From Streptomyces sp. SirexAA-E (GTDB lineage Bacteria; Actinomycetota; Actinomycetes; Streptomycetales; Streptomycetaceae): a stretch of 64,000 nucleotides of DNA. The translations under genes were made by a program, and so were the position numbers. Positions 50,576 to 59,303 of this stretch are shown here, piece by piece. The notes under the pieces were generated by a model that had not been told where the DNA came from, searched no databases, and saw only the letters and a program-made list of their open reading frames with translations. Each line of letters opens with the position of its first letter. Position 1 is the stretch's first letter. The DNA is taken from the NCBI RefSeq assembly GCF_000177195.2, contig NC_015953.1:3782001-3846000 (forward strand), given 5' to 3'.

Positions 50576-51442
50576 TCAGTCCGCGATCAGGCCCTCCCGG
50601 AGCTGGGTGAGCGTCCGGGTCAGCAGCCGAGAGACGTGCATCTGCGAGATGCCGACCTCCTCGCCGATCTGCGACTGGGTCATGTTGGCGAAGAAGCGCA
50701 GCATGATGATCTGCCGCTCGCGGGGCGGCAGCTTGGCCAGCAGCGGCTTGAGCGACTCGCGGTACTCGACGCCCTCCAGGGCCGCGTCCTCGTACCCCAG
50801 ACGGTCCGCCAGCGAGCCCTCGCCGCCGTCGTCCTCCGGGGAGGGGGAGTCCAGCGAGGAGGCCGTGTAGGCGTTGCCGACGGCCAGCCCGTCGACCACG
50901 TCCTCCTCGGAGACGCCCAGCGCCTTGGCCAGCTCCGGGACCGTCGGCGAACGGTCGAGCTTCTGGGCGAGCTCGTCGCTCGCCTTGGTGAGCGCCAGGC
51001 GCAGCTCCTGGAGCCGGCGCGGCACCCGCACCGACCACGAGGTGTCGCGGAAGAAGCGCTTGATCTCCCCCACGACGGTCGGCATGGCGAAGGTGGGGAA
51101 CTCCACGCCCCGCTCGCAGTCGAAGCGGTCGATCGCCTTGATCAGGCCGATCGTGCCGACCTGGACGATGTCCTCCATGGGCTCGTTACGGCTGCGGAAC
51201 CGTGCCGCCGCGTAGCGCACGAGCGGGAGGTTGAGCTCGATGAGTGTGTCCCGGACGTAGGCCCGCTCCGGGCTGTCCGTCCCGTCGGGTCCCGAGGCGG
51301 GTCCCAGAGCGGCGAGCCGCAGGAACAGGGAGCGGGACAGCGTACGGGTGTCGATGGCTTCCGACGAGCTGGTGAGCACGGCAGGTGCGGGCGCGCTCTT
51401 CGTGAGCGTGAGCACCTTCGAGCTGCCCTGGTCTACGGACAT
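50576..51442 (-). CDS. sigF: Sporulation/stress sigma factor SigF (SigB/F/G family)
   Basis: 288 residues. Regions 2, 3 and 4 of the SigB/SigF subfamily are complete: LVRYAAARFRSRNEPMEDIV then QVGTIGLIKAIDRFDCERGV, SVRVPRRLQELRLALTKAS, and LPPRERQIIMLRFFANMTQS with QIGEEVGISQMHVSRLLTRT. The N-terminal start MSVDQGSSKVLTLTKSAPAP matches, from memory, Streptomyces SigF, the late sporulation sigma factor. Its neighbour on the same strand is a paralogue resembling SigN, the order I recall from S. coelicolor. SigF directs spore maturation and is controlled by anti-sigma and anti-anti-sigma proteins. Confidence 0.88.
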   Translation of the reverse strand: MSVDQGSSKVLTLTKSAPAPAVLTSSSEAIDTRTLSRSLFLRLAALGPASGPDGTDSPERAYVRDTLIELNLPLVRYAAARFRSRNEPMEDIVQVGTIGLIKAIDRFDCERGVEFPTFAMPTVVGEIKRFFRDTSWSVRVPRRLQELRLALTKASDELAQKLDRSPTVPELAKALGVSEEDVVDGLAVGNAYTASSLDSPSPEDDGGEGSLADRLGYEDAALEGVEYRESLKPLLAKLPPRERQIIMLRFFANMTQSQIGEEVGISQMHVSRLLTRTLTQLREGLIAD

Positions 51443-51676
51443 GCCACCCCCTTGAGGTCGCGGACGGTCGCGGTGGCCACGACCATCGGAGGAACGCAGC
51501 CTCCACCTGAATACCGGAGGTAGGGCTGCGGCAAACGCGGTTCCAGCAGAATGTCACATGTCGGCAACACGCTGTAGTGACAAGTCGACAAGTGAACGGT
51601 GAAACCGCGCAGGAAACAGGGGGTGTGCGGCTTTTACGCCCCGGATACGGGCCCCAGGAGGGTCTACCCGTTCCGG

Positions 51677-52534
51677 TTACGCCTCGATCCTGTTTGCGGA
51701 CCTCAGGCGGGCGAAGCTTCTGGCCAGAAGTCTTGACACGTGCATCTGGGAGACACCCAGTTCGGCGCTGATCTGTGACTGCGTCAGGTTGTTGTAGTAG
51801 CGCAGCAGCAGGATCCGCTGCTCCCGCTCGGGGAGCTGGACGAGCAGATGCCGTACCAGGTCGCGGTGTTCGACCCCGGCCAGCGCCGGGTCCTCGTAGC
51901 CGAGCCGGTCCAGCAGGCCGGGCAGCCCGTCGCCCTCCTGCGCCGCCTCCAGCGAGGTCGCGTGGTAGGAGCGGCCCGCCTCGATGCAGGCGAGGACCTC
52001 CTCCTCGGAGATCTTCAGCCGCTGGGCGATCTCGGCGGTCGTGGGCGAGCGTCCGTGAGCGGTCGTCAGGTCCTCGGTGGCACCGGTGACCTGGACCCAC
52101 AGTTCGTGCAGCCGGCGCGGCACGTGCACGGTGCGCACGTTGTCCCGGAAGTAGCGCTTGATCTCGCCGACCACGGTGGGCATGGCGAACGTCGGGAACT
52201 GCACGCCGCGTTCCGGGTCGAAGCGGTCGATAGCGTTGATGAGGCCGATGGTGCCGACCTGGACGACGTCTTCCATCGGCTCGTTGCGGCTGCGGAAACG
52301 GGCCGCGGCGTACCGCACCAGCGGCAGGTTCGCCTCGATCAGGGCGGTGCGCACCCTGTCGTGCTCGGGGGTGCCCGGTTCGAGGTCCTTGAGACGGCCG
52401 AAGAGCACCTGGGTGAGCGCCCTGGTGTCCGCGCCCCGGGTCCTGCCGGGCGCGGAGGGTTCGGGGGTCTCGGTCTGGATGTCGTCGGTCTGGACGTTCT
52501 GGGGCGGGACTTGAGGCGCTGTACTGGCCGGCAC
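51677..52534 (-). CDS. sigN: SigB/F-family sigma factor, SigN-like
   Basis: 285 residues, a paralogue of the downstream SigF gene with the same regions: LVRYAAARFRSRNEPMEDVV, LIKxIDRFD-type core (LINAIDRFDPERGVQFPTFA), VHVPRRLHELWVQVTGATED and LPEREQRILLLRYYNNLTQS then QISAELGVSQMHVSRLLARS. The N-terminus (MPASTAPQVPPQNVQTDDIQ) is Pro/Gln-rich. In S. coelicolor sigN lies next to sigF and acts in aerial hyphae; the name is assigned by this context and is less certain than sigF. The 234-bp gap to sigF allows an independent promoter. Confidence 0.8.
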   Translation of the reverse strand: MPASTAPQVPPQNVQTDDIQTETPEPSAPGRTRGADTRALTQVLFGRLKDLEPGTPEHDRVRTALIEANLPLVRYAAARFRSRNEPMEDVVQVGTIGLINAIDRFDPERGVQFPTFAMPTVVGEIKRYFRDNVRTVHVPRRLHELWVQVTGATEDLTTAHGRSPTTAEIAQRLKISEEEVLACIEAGRSYHATSLEAAQEGDGLPGLLDRLGYEDPALAGVEHRDLVRHLLVQLPEREQRILLLRYYNNLTQSQISAELGVSQMHVSRLLARSFARLRSANRIEA

Positions 52535-52667
52535 GGTGTCGCCACCCCTTTGCGGTCAACTACGGTCAACTCATCCGTCAAAAGCGGTCATAGCATCACA
52601 AGACATGTCCACTGTAAGCAAGCACCGCATAGTGTCGTGTTGTCCCTGATTTGGTTTAAACATGCTG

Positions 52668-52696
52668 AAAAGCCCCTCTCCTGAAGGATGAGGGGC
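52668..52696 (-). terminator. Terminator of the Dabb-domain gene
   Basis: Gcccctc (52672-52678) and gaggggc (52690-52696) form a 7-bp stem; on the minus strand it is followed by TTTT. It lies 24 bp past the stop of the leftward gene at 52720-53013. Confidence 0.75.
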
Positions 52697-52719
52697 CTCG
52701 GGGCGGGCGCGCGGGTACG

Positions 52720-53013
52720 TCAGAACGGGTAGTCGGCGATCACCCAAGTGGCGAACTCGCGCCACCGTCCGGCCGCGGCCTGGTGGTCCGGGTGCTCGAC
52801 GTACCGCTTCAGGGCTTCCTCGTCCTCCACCGCGGAGTTGATGGCGAAGTCGTAGGCGATGGGCCGGTCCGTGATGTTCCAGGCGCACTCCCAGAACCGC
52901 AGCTCGGGGATCTTCCCGCCGAGCGCCCGGAAGGCCTCGGCCCCGGCGACGACCCGCGGATCGTCCCGCTCGACGCCGTCGTTCAGCTTGAACAGGACCA
53001 GGTGGCGGATCAT
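52720..53013 (-). CDS. Dabb (stress-responsive A/B barrel) family protein
   Basis: 97 residues, a single dimeric alpha-beta barrel domain: MIRHLVLFKLNDGVERDDPR, RALGGKIPELRFWECAWNIT, YDFAINSAVEDEEALKRYVE and DHQAAAGRWREFATWVIAD. Full length for the family, cytoplasmic, function generally unknown; some plant members act in stress or as cyclases. The small membrane protein gene directly upstream (start at 53188) ends 10 bp before this start, so they form an operon. Confidence 0.92.
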   Translation of the reverse strand: MIRHLVLFKLNDGVERDDPRVVAGAEAFRALGGKIPELRFWECAWNITDRPIAYDFAINSAVEDEEALKRYVEHPDHQAAAGRWREFATWVIADYPF

Positions 53014-53023
53014 GGGATCTCTC

Positions 53024-53188
53024 CTACTTCACGAGCTCGGACATGAAGTCCCCGACGCTCTGGGCGGCGCTCGATATGCCTTCGAAGCCCACCTGGACGA
53101 GGTCGGCGGCGCGTTCGGGGGACGTGATGATCGTGTACAGCACGAAGACCACAATCAAGTAGAGCGCGATCTTCTTCGCGTGCGCCAC
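53024..53188 (-). CDS. Small single-pass membrane protein
   Basis: 54 residues from the GTG at 53188 (VAHAKKIALYLIVVFVLYTI), one membrane helix followed by an amphipathic tail (RAADLVQVGFEGISSAAQSV then GDFMSELVK). The frame is open to 53218, but the start used here matches the form I remember in other streptomycetes. Function unknown. It precedes the Dabb gene by 10 bp. Confidence 0.7.
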   Translation of the reverse strand: MAHAKKIALYLIVVFVLYTIITSPERAADLVQVGFEGISSAAQSVGDFMSELVK

Positions 53189-53612
53189 AGCCCGCCCCCG
53201 CCTGTCCCCGTCGATCACCAGTGCAGTCGGGAGATTCTAGCCGCACACCTGCTCGTTTCCGGGGGCCGTCGCGGATCACTGACGCGGCTTTTAGGGACCA
53301 AGGGCCTGTGGTTCCAGGCCCTTTGCCCCCGGTCGCGGCTTCTGTCGAGGAGCACCATGGAAGACAGGCCCGTTCATGGCATCCATGCGGCGGGCCGAGG
53401 GACGGGGCCCATGAGGCCCGCGCCGCGCGACTTCCCCCTGACCGCGGCGCGACCGGACTCCGTCCTCACCGGGGGAAGCGGCTTGTCCCCCCGATGCCGC
53501 TTCCCCCGACCTCTGCCTACGCGGCACGTGGCCCCGTCTCCGGTCCCCGACCGGGAGCCGGGGCCACAGCCGTACCCGCCCCGACTCCGGACGGATACGT
53601 GCCGGACATGCT
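53189..53612. other. Intergenic region with one hairpin
   Basis: About 420 bp. AAGGGCCTG-tggttc-CAGGCCCTT (53300-53323) is a perfect 9-bp hairpin. The promoter for the small membrane protein gene is expected at the left. I see no convincing gene. Confidence 0.5.
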
Positions 53613-53645
53613 CGAAGGGCCCGACGCGATGCGTCGGGCCCTTCG
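53613..53645 (-). terminator. Terminator of tRNA-Ser(CGA)
   Basis: Cgaagggcccgacgc (53613-53627) and gcgtcgggcccttcg (53631-53645) form a perfect 15-bp stem with a GAT loop, seven bases past the 3' end of the leftward tRNA. Confidence 0.9.
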
Positions 53646-53651
53646 TGAGAG

Positions 53652-53736
53652 CGGTAGCGGTGGGATTTGAACCCACGGTGAGTTTCCCCACACTCGCTTT
53701 CGAGGCGAGCTCCTTCGGCCGCTCGGACACGCTACC
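53652..53736 (-). tRNA. tRNA-Ser (anticodon CGA)
   Basis: On the minus strand the acceptor ggtagcg pairs with cgctacc, discriminator G; the anticodon loop in ctcgcctcgaaagcgag is CGA; the variable arm tgtggggaaactcac is long; T-arm gtgggttcaaatcccac. CCA is not encoded. Unlike tRNA-Ser(TGA), no repeated copies are present. Confidence 0.95.
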
Positions 53737-53814
53737 GAGAGAGAGCTTAGACCATCCCGGGCCATGGTCGAAATCCGATTCCCGGCCCGGCGGCCGAACC
53801 CCCGGGAGGCGGCC

Positions 53815-54315
53815 TCAGCGCTCGCGGAAGAACGCCGTCAGCTGGGCCGCGCAGGTCTCCTCCAGGACGCCGTAGACCACTTCGGGACGATGGTTGAGCC
53901 GACGGTCCCGCAGCACGTCCCAGAGCGATCCCGCGGCTCCGGCCTTCTCGTCGCGCGCCCCGTAGACCACCCGGGCGACGCGGGACTGGACGAGCGCGCC
54001 CGCGCACATCGTGCACGGCTCCAGGGTGACCACCAGGGTGCAGCCGGTCAGCCGCCAGCCGCCGAGGACCGACGCGGCACGGCGCAGGGCGAGGACCTCG
54101 GCGTGCGCGGTCGGGTCGCCGGTCGCCTCACGCTCGTTGTGTCCGGTGGCCAGCGGGGCGCCGTCCGGGCCCAGCACAACGGCGCCGACCGGCACATCGC
54201 CGGCCGACGCCGCCTGCGCCGCCTCGTGCAGGGCCTGGCGCATGGATGCCTGCCACGGATCCCGTACGGGATCGGTGGGCGGGGGTGAGGGAGGTGTCGG
54301 TGGTGGTGCGGTCAC
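53815..54315 (-). CDS. tadA: tRNA-adenosine(34) deaminase TadA
   Basis: 166 residues. The zinc deaminase motif is His71-Ala-Glu73 (PTAHAEVLAL) with Pro100-Cys101-x-x-Cys104 (TLEPCTMCAGAL). C-terminal DVLRDRRLNHRPEVV contains the family's tRNA-binding segment. It converts A34 to inosine in tRNA-Arg(ACG), an example of which is encoded at 31236-31308. The N-terminus has a Pro-rich extension (about 17 residues); GTG or ATG starts downstream would shorten it. The next gene on the same strand (upstream) encodes the TadA-associated protein, only nine bases away. Confidence 0.93.
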   Translation of the reverse strand: MTAPPPTPPSPPPTDPVRDPWQASMRQALHEAAQAASAGDVPVGAVVLGPDGAPLATGHNEREATGDPTAHAEVLALRRAASVLGGWRLTGCTLVVTLEPCTMCAGALVQSRVARVVYGARDEKAGAAGSLWDVLRDRRLNHRPEVVYGVLEETCAAQLTAFFRER

Positions 54316-54324
54316 CCGCGGACC

Positions 54325-54900
54325 CTAACGGACGGCCTCCAGGACATCGGCCGCGCCCAGCGCGTCGGCGATCTCCGCCAGCGCGTCGGTGCGCAGGGTC
54401 AGCAGGTCCTTCTCGGACACCCCGAGGTCGGACAGGAGCCCCAGATCACCGAGCGGCCCCGCCGGTACGGCGTCGGGGTCCTCGTCCAGGTCGAGGCCGG
54501 TGACCTCGGCCGCGGCCCGGGAACCGCCGCCGTCCTCGGCCTCCTCCGGTTCGCCGTCCTCGGTGCCGTCGAGGCCGACGAGCTCCTCCAGTGCGGCGAT
54601 CTCGTCCTCGGCCCCGGGTTCGCGGCCGAGCATTTCGTCGGTGAGCAGGATCTCCCCGTACGAGGAGCGGGCGGCGGCGGACGCGTCCGAGACGTAGATA
54701 CGCGGGTCCTCCTCACCGTCCACCCGGACGACGCCGAACCAGGCGTCCTCCTGCTCGATGTAGACCAGGACGGTGTCCTCGTCCACCGAGGCCTCACGGG
54801 CCAGATCCGTCAGGTCGGACAGGGTTTCCACATCGTCGAGCTCCGTATCGCTCGCTTCCCACCCGTCTTCGGTGCGCGCGAGCAGTGCGGCGAAGTACAC
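54325..54900 (-). CDS. TadA-associated protein (tRNA adenosine deaminase-associated family)
   Basis: 191 residues from the GTG at 54900, with GGGAGA six bases upstream; an in-frame ATG at 54921 is an alternative. The N-terminal part reads VYFAALLARTEDGWEASDTE and DDVETLSDLTDLAREASVDE; the rest is very acidic (EDGEPEEAEDGGGS), typical for the family. It always neighbours tadA in streptomycetes, as here nine bases upstream of it, so a role in tRNA deamination or its regulation is inferred from context only. Confidence 0.88.
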   Translation of the reverse strand: MYFAALLARTEDGWEASDTELDDVETLSDLTDLAREASVDEDTVLVYIEQEDAWFGVVRVDGEEDPRIYVSDASAAARSSYGEILLTDEMLGREPGAEDEIAALEELVGLDGTEDGEPEEAEDGGGSRAAAEVTGLDLDEDPDAVPAGPLGDLGLLSDLGVSEKDLLTLRTDALAEIADALGAADVLEAVR

Positions 54901-55107
54901 CGTGACTCTCCCACTGTTCATAGGTGAATCGGTCCGACGGGAGGGCGGCCGGTATTCCGGTCGCTCTGGGCCCCGCCCAATCGGCATCGTGGCAGAAACG
55001 AGCGCGAAGCGAGAGGTCTTCGGCCGTTGCGTCGGCCATCAGTTCCTCAAGGGCGCTCCCACCGTGCGCCCCGCGCGCGGGGCACACGGCCCCCGGACGG
55101 CCGGGAA

Positions 55108-55356
55108 TCACCAGCGGAACGTACGCATCCGCATCTGTTGGCGCATACGGGCCGCACGGGCCCGGCGGGGCTGCACCCGGTCGCGGAGCTGCTTGGCCTC
55201 GTGGAGTTCGCGGAGGAACTGCGCCCGGCGCCGCCGGCGCGCGGCTTCACTCTCCTGCGCGTCCCGCGCTTCCTCGCGCGCGTCGGGCAGGTCGCGCGCG
55301 TCGCGCGTGCTCCTGCGTTCTCGCGGCTGCTCCCGGTCGGGCAATCGACACACCAC
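55108..55356 (-). CDS. Small basic protein, conserved near upp
   Basis: 82 residues, almost a quarter Arg (RRRRRAQFLRELHEAKQLRD; RRARAARMRQQMRMRTFRW), with no hydrophobic segment; it could bind nucleic acid. The C-terminal MRMRTFRW is the most characteristic part and, from memory, recurs in other Streptomyces at this locus. The start (ATG at 55356) is uncertain. It is divergent from upp, about 100 bp away. Confidence 0.5.
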   Translation of the reverse strand: MVCRLPDREQPRERRSTRDARDLPDAREEARDAQESEAARRRRRAQFLRELHEAKQLRDRVQPRRARAARMRQQMRMRTFRW

Positions 55357-55459
55357 CCCAAGGCCTGGGTCCGTATGCCCCCACCTTCCCCCCGAACAGC
55401 TGCTTGATGCCAGCGCAGGCTTGCGAAGAGCCGGTCCCCGGCCCGGCTACTGTTGAAGC

Positions 55460-56095
55460 ATGCGGATCCACGTCGTCGACCACCCGCTGGTGGCGCACAA
55501 ACTCACCACGCTGCGCGACAAGCGCACCGACTCCCCTACCTTCCGGCGGCTCGCCGACGAGCTGGTCACCCTGCTCGCGTACGAGGCCACCAGGGACGTG
55601 CGAACCGAGCAGGTCGACATCGAGACCCCGGTGACACGCACGACCGGGGTCAAGCTGTCCCACCCGCGGCCCCTGGTCGTGCCGATCCTCCGTGCCGGCC
55701 TGGGCATGCTGGACGGCATGGTGCGGCTCCTCCCGACCGCCGAGGTCGGTTTCCTGGGCATGATCCGCAACGAGGAGACACTCCAGGCGGAGACGTACGC
55801 GACACGGATGCCCGAGGACCTCTCCGGACGCCAGGTGTACGTCCTGGACCCGATGCTGGCGACCGGCGGCACGCTGGTCGCGGCCATCCGGGAGCTGATC
55901 AAGCGGGGTGCGGACGATGTCACCGCGGTCGTGCTGCTGGCGGCCCCCGAGGGCGTCGAGGTGATGGAGCGCGAGCTGGCCGGCACCCCGGTCACGGTGG
56001 TCACGGCCTCGGTCGACGAGCGGCTCAACGAGAACGGCTACATCGTGCCGGGGCTCGGCGACGCGGGGGACCGGATGTACGGCACCGCGGAGTGA
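55460..56095 (+). CDS. upp: Uracil phosphoribosyltransferase
   Basis: 211 residues, complete. Family motifs: VVDHPLVAHKLTTLRDKRTD at the N-terminus, PILRAGLGMLDGM, GFLGMIRNEETLQAETY and the PRPP-binding loop VLDPMLATGGTL, ending NENGYIVPGLGDAGDRMYGT. It makes UMP from uracil and PRPP in pyrimidine salvage. Cytoplasmic. It faces away from the small basic protein gene and toward the LytR_C gene. Confidence 0.96.
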   Translation: MRIHVVDHPLVAHKLTTLRDKRTDSPTFRRLADELVTLLAYEATRDVRTEQVDIETPVTRTTGVKLSHPRPLVVPILRAGLGMLDGMVRLLPTAEVGFLGMIRNEETLQAETYATRMPEDLSGRQVYVLDPMLATGGTLVAAIRELIKRGADDVTAVVLLAAPEGVEVMERELAGTPVTVVTASVDERLNENGYIVPGLGDAGDRMYGTAE

Positions 56096-56134
56096 CACCG
56101 AGCGGGGCCGGCCCCGGCCCCCGTTCGCTCCGGC

Positions 56135-56755
56135 TCAGCAGGAGGAAGGGGCCGGGGCGGGCTTCGTCAGGGCGCTGAGGGCGGACGCCGCCGCGGCGGG
56201 CGTGCTGAACGCCTTGAACTTCGTCCCGATGATCAGGTCGACGTCGCCGGTCGTGCGGGCGTCGGTCTTCCGCTCGGCGTCCGGCAGCTGGGTGCCCAGC
56301 ACCGGGAACGAGCCGTCGGCGGCCGTGGGGGCGCCGAGCAGCAGTCCGGTGCCGGGGACCTTCTTGTCGTACGCGGCCGGTGCGTTGTCCACCTTGCCGA
56401 TCACGAAGCCGCGCTTCTCGAGTTCGTCGGCGGCGGACTTGGCGAGTCCGCCGCGCGAGGTCGCGTTGTAGATGTTGACCTTGATGGCGGCCGGTTTCGG
56501 CAGCGCCTTCGCGGGCGCCGGCGCCGACGGGGAGGGACAGGTCTTCGGCCGGTCGGCCGCGCTGGCCTGCTTGTCGCCCCCGGTGAAGACGTCGACGAGC
56601 TGGAGGGTGCCCCACCCGGCCAGACCGAGCGCGACCACGGCGGCGACCGCCGAGAGGACCAGCTTGCCGCGACGGCGCGGACGGCGCATGCGCGGATACG
56701 CCTTGCCCGTGACGCGGTACTTCCCGCCCATGCCGGGAGGGGTCAACATGCTCAT
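56135..56755 (-). CDS. LytR C-terminal domain membrane protein
   Basis: 206 residues from the ATG at 56755 (MSMLTPPGMGGKYRVTG), as I recall for the family. One membrane helix (KLVLSAVAAVVALGLAGWGT, about 32-52) is followed by a Pro/Ser-rich linker and the LytR_C domain (IKVNIYNATSRGGLAKSAAD, ELEKRGFVIGKVDNAPA, GDVDLIIGTKF). Such domains are located outside the membrane and are linked to cell wall polymer attachment, although proteins with only this domain are not functionally defined. It ends convergent with upp. Confidence 0.85.
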   Translation of the reverse strand: MSMLTPPGMGGKYRVTGKAYPRMRRPRRRGKLVLSAVAAVVALGLAGWGTLQLVDVFTGGDKQASAADRPKTCPSPSAPAPAKALPKPAAIKVNIYNATSRGGLAKSAADELEKRGFVIGKVDNAPAAYDKKVPGTGLLLGAPTAADGSFPVLGTQLPDAERKTDARTTGDVDLIIGTKFKAFSTPAAAASALSALTKPAPAPSSC

Positions 56756-56872
56756 GGCCGAAGCGTAGTGCGGCGCGGAGATGATGCCTACTAAACGATC
56801 AGCGGATGACACCCGTGCGTGCACAAAAGCACCCGAAAGGCCCGAAATGGCCCAAGGGTGGGGGTGGCGCGG

Positions 56873-57169
56873 TCAGTCGAGTTCGAGGACGCGCGCGTGC
56901 AGCACCTGGCGCTGCTGCAGGGCGGCGCGCACGGCGCGGTGCAGTCCGTCCTCGAGGTAGAGGTCGCCCCGCCACTTCACGACGTGGGCGAACAGGTCGC
57001 CGTAGAACGTGGAGTCCTCGGCGAGCAGGGTCTCCAGGTCCAGCTGGCCCTTGGTGGTCACCAGCTGGTCGAGACGGACCGGACGCGGCGCGACATCCGC
57101 CCACTGTCGGGTGCTTTCCCGGCCGTGGTCGGGGTATGGCCGCCCATTTCCGATGCGCTTGAAGATCAC
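56873..57169 (-). CDS. Small conserved protein with ParB-like nuclease-type segment
   Basis: 98 residues: MIFKRIGNGRPYPDHGREST, RPVRLDQLVTTKGQLDLETL, LFAHVVKWRGDLYLEDGLHR and AVRAALQQRQVLHARVLELD. The DGLHRAVRAALQQ stretch with the following beta strand resembles the end of the ParB/sulfiredoxin fold. It is almost invariant in my memory of streptomycete genomes; databases may label it a VapB-type antitoxin, but no toxin gene is adjacent. The function is unknown. Confidence 0.75.
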   Translation of the reverse strand: MIFKRIGNGRPYPDHGRESTRQWADVAPRPVRLDQLVTTKGQLDLETLLAEDSTFYGDLFAHVVKWRGDLYLEDGLHRAVRAALQQRQVLHARVLELD

Positions 57170-57351
57170 ACGGAAAGCCTACCGGGCCGGGGCCGCCGGG
57201 CGCAGCCATGGACGACACCCCGATCGCGGGTGAAAACGGCCCGAACCAAGAGGAAACGTTATGGGCGCGCGGGGGTGGTGCGTGGGCCGGCCGGGCGCCG
57301 TCGCGCCGCGGGCCGGGGACTCGGCGGCCCCGGCCCGCGGCGCGTCCGTCG

Positions 57352-58899
57352 TTACCGGGTGACTCCGTGTGCGTGGCCCTCGCGCACTTCCGGGCCGCCG
57401 GACCGCTCGGCGGCGGTGGCCGCGGCGGGGACGGGGCGGGTCAGGGAGCGGAGGTCGTAGGCGTAGGTGCCGACCGCGTGGGCGATCACGTCGATGTTGG
57501 TCTCGAAGTGCGCCATGTCGATGTTCTTCAGGTCGTCGCAGGCCGCGTGGTAGCAGGGGTCGTAGGCGACACCGGCCGTGCCGCCGAAGATCTCGGCCTC
57601 GTCGGCGGTCTTGATGCCCTCGGCGCCGGTGTCCGTCCCGCCGGAGGGGATGCCGACCTCGATGAACGGCCCGTAGTCCGAGCGCCCGGTGAAGTCCGTA
57701 CCGGTGTGCGGCTTGCCCCGGGCGTCGAGGAAGGCGGTGATGTCACGCTCCAGCTGGGCGGAGCCCTCCGGACCTGGGCCTTCGCCGACCCCGTCGGAGT
57801 CGTCGCCGTCGAAGACGAACTGCGCGCCGTTGGGCGAGGCGATCATGTCGAAGTTCAGGTAGAGCGCGATCCTGTCGCGCTGCGTCTCGGAGAGCTTCGC
57901 GACGTACGCCTCCGAGCCCAGCAGGCCGTTCTCCTCGGCCGACCACCAGGCGAAGCGGATCCTGTCGGCGGGCGTCTTGTGCGTCCGGGCCAGTTCCAGG
58001 GCGACTTCGAGGAGGCCGGCCGAGCCCGAGGCGTTGTCGTTGATGCCGGGGCCGTCGGTGACGGAGTCGAGGTGGGCGCCGAGCATGACCGTCTTCGCGG
58101 CGTCCCCGCCGCGGGTCTCGGCGACGACGTTGCGGGTGGTGCGCTCCTCCTGGAGCTCGCGGATCTCCAGGGAGACCGTTACCTCGCCCTTCGCCAGGTC
58201 GGCGACGAGCTTCTCGCCCTCCTCCTGGACGAGCCCGCCGGTGGGGATCCTGCCCGCCGCCGCGTCGCCGAGGGTGCCGGAGAGGACACCTTCGGTGTTG
58301 TTGTAGATGACCGCCGCGACGGCACCCGCCTCGGCCGCGGCAGCCTGCTTCTCGGCGAAGGAGCAGGCGCCGCGCTTGATCAGCGCGATCTTGCCGGTGA
58401 AGTTCCCCGAGGCGTAGTCGGACGCCTCGCAGCCCGGGGTGCCGTCGTCGGGCACGGCGGCGAGGGCCGCCCGCACCCCGCCCTCCTCGGTGGACTTCGT
58501 GTACGTCATCGCCTTGACCGGTACGTCGCGGGGGGTGGGCGAGACGACGGAGAGCTTCTCGGCGAGGGTCTCGGTGTAGACGAAGTCGAAGGACTGGTAG
58601 CCGACCTTGTACCCCGCCTTCCGCAGCAGCTCGTGCACGTAGGCGGCGGAGGCCTCGTGGCCGGGTGATCCGGCCGCCCGGTGGCCGCCGGACGCGTCGG
58701 CTATCGCCTGGAAGGCCCGCAGGTGCCGGTAGGCGTCCTTCGCGGACGCCTTCTCGACCAGCTGCCGCGACAGCTCGGCGGCGTCCTTGGCGGGGTCGCG
58801 CGGGGTGTGTCCGTGGTGCGGTGACGCGCCGAGGAGGAGCGGTGCGGCCAGGGTGGTGGCGGCCACGACCGCGAGGGATCTGCGACGAGTTGCGTGCAC
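57352..58899 (-). CDS. Secreted M28 zinc aminopeptidase with PA domain
   Basis: 515 residues. Signal peptide (RRRSLAVVAATTLAAPLLLGAS), then an N-terminal helical part, a PA insertion (about 140-235, FTGKIALIKRGACSFAEKQA) and the M28 catalytic domain. Zinc ligands are visible as His276 (GAHLDSV), Asp288 (GINDNASG), Glu322-Glu323 (SAEENGLLGS), Asp351 (NFDMIASPN) and His451 (CYHAACDD). The architecture matches secreted Streptomyces leucine-type aminopeptidases, releasing N-terminal amino acids from peptides. The GTG start has GGAAGG upstream. It ends with a short charged tail. Confidence 0.94.
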   Translation of the reverse strand: MHATRRRSLAVVAATTLAAPLLLGASPHHGHTPRDPAKDAAELSRQLVEKASAKDAYRHLRAFQAIADASGGHRAAGSPGHEASAAYVHELLRKAGYKVGYQSFDFVYTETLAEKLSVVSPTPRDVPVKAMTYTKSTEEGGVRAALAAVPDDGTPGCEASDYASGNFTGKIALIKRGACSFAEKQAAAAEAGAVAAVIYNNTEGVLSGTLGDAAAGRIPTGGLVQEEGEKLVADLAKGEVTVSLEIRELQEERTTRNVVAETRGGDAAKTVMLGAHLDSVTDGPGINDNASGSAGLLEVALELARTHKTPADRIRFAWWSAEENGLLGSEAYVAKLSETQRDRIALYLNFDMIASPNGAQFVFDGDDSDGVGEGPGPEGSAQLERDITAFLDARGKPHTGTDFTGRSDYGPFIEVGIPSGGTDTGAEGIKTADEAEIFGGTAGVAYDPCYHAACDDLKNIDMAHFETNIDVIAHAVGTYAYDLRSLTRPVPAAATAAERSGGPEVREGHAHGVTR

Positions 58900-59012
58900 A
58901 GGAGTCCTTCCGAAGCGGGATTCGATGCGAACGGATGTGCAGGAAGGTAGCGAGGGGGCTGCCGTCCCGGAACGGTGTGGCGGGTTGTGGCCGGTTGTGT
59001 GGCTCGTTCCGG

Positions 59013-59236
59013 TCAGATGGCCCGCCGTGGCGCCTTGGCCGCCGCCTTCACCCGCCGCCTGTGGGCGCGTACCTCGGCGTGCTTGTGGGCGCGTACCTCG
59101 GCGAGCGGCGCGGGTCCGGTGACGTCGGCCACCGACCGGTGCGAGCCCTCCTCCCCGTACGGGCCGGTGAACGCCCACTCCACCGGCACCTGCTGTTCTC
59201 GGCCATACCGTCGATGATCGCCAGGGCGTCGGACAT
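59013..59236 (-). pseudogene. Small frameshifted gene with internal 21-bp repeat
   Basis: Reading from 59236: MSDALAIIDGMAE, and after a shift of frame QQVPVEWAFTGPYGEEGSHR then SVADVTGPAPLAEVRAHKHA and EVRAHRRRVKAAAKAPRRAI. Both pieces look like coding sequence, so a small frameshift near 59190 has probably split one gene. A tandem duplication (gtgggcgcgtacctcggcg around 59063-59103) gives the repeated EVRAH. Product unknown; low certainty. Confidence 0.4.
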
Positions 59237-59303
59237 CGGCGAGTCCAGTGGCGTCGAGCGGGCGCGGCCGGGCTGTCAGTGGCGGGTGCGAGGATCCGGC
59301 ACT

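Noticed and set aside
56873..57169. Toxin-antitoxin pair
   Set aside because: The small protein might be labelled as an antitoxin in databases, but there is no adjacent toxin gene and its sequence fits a ParB-like fold better.
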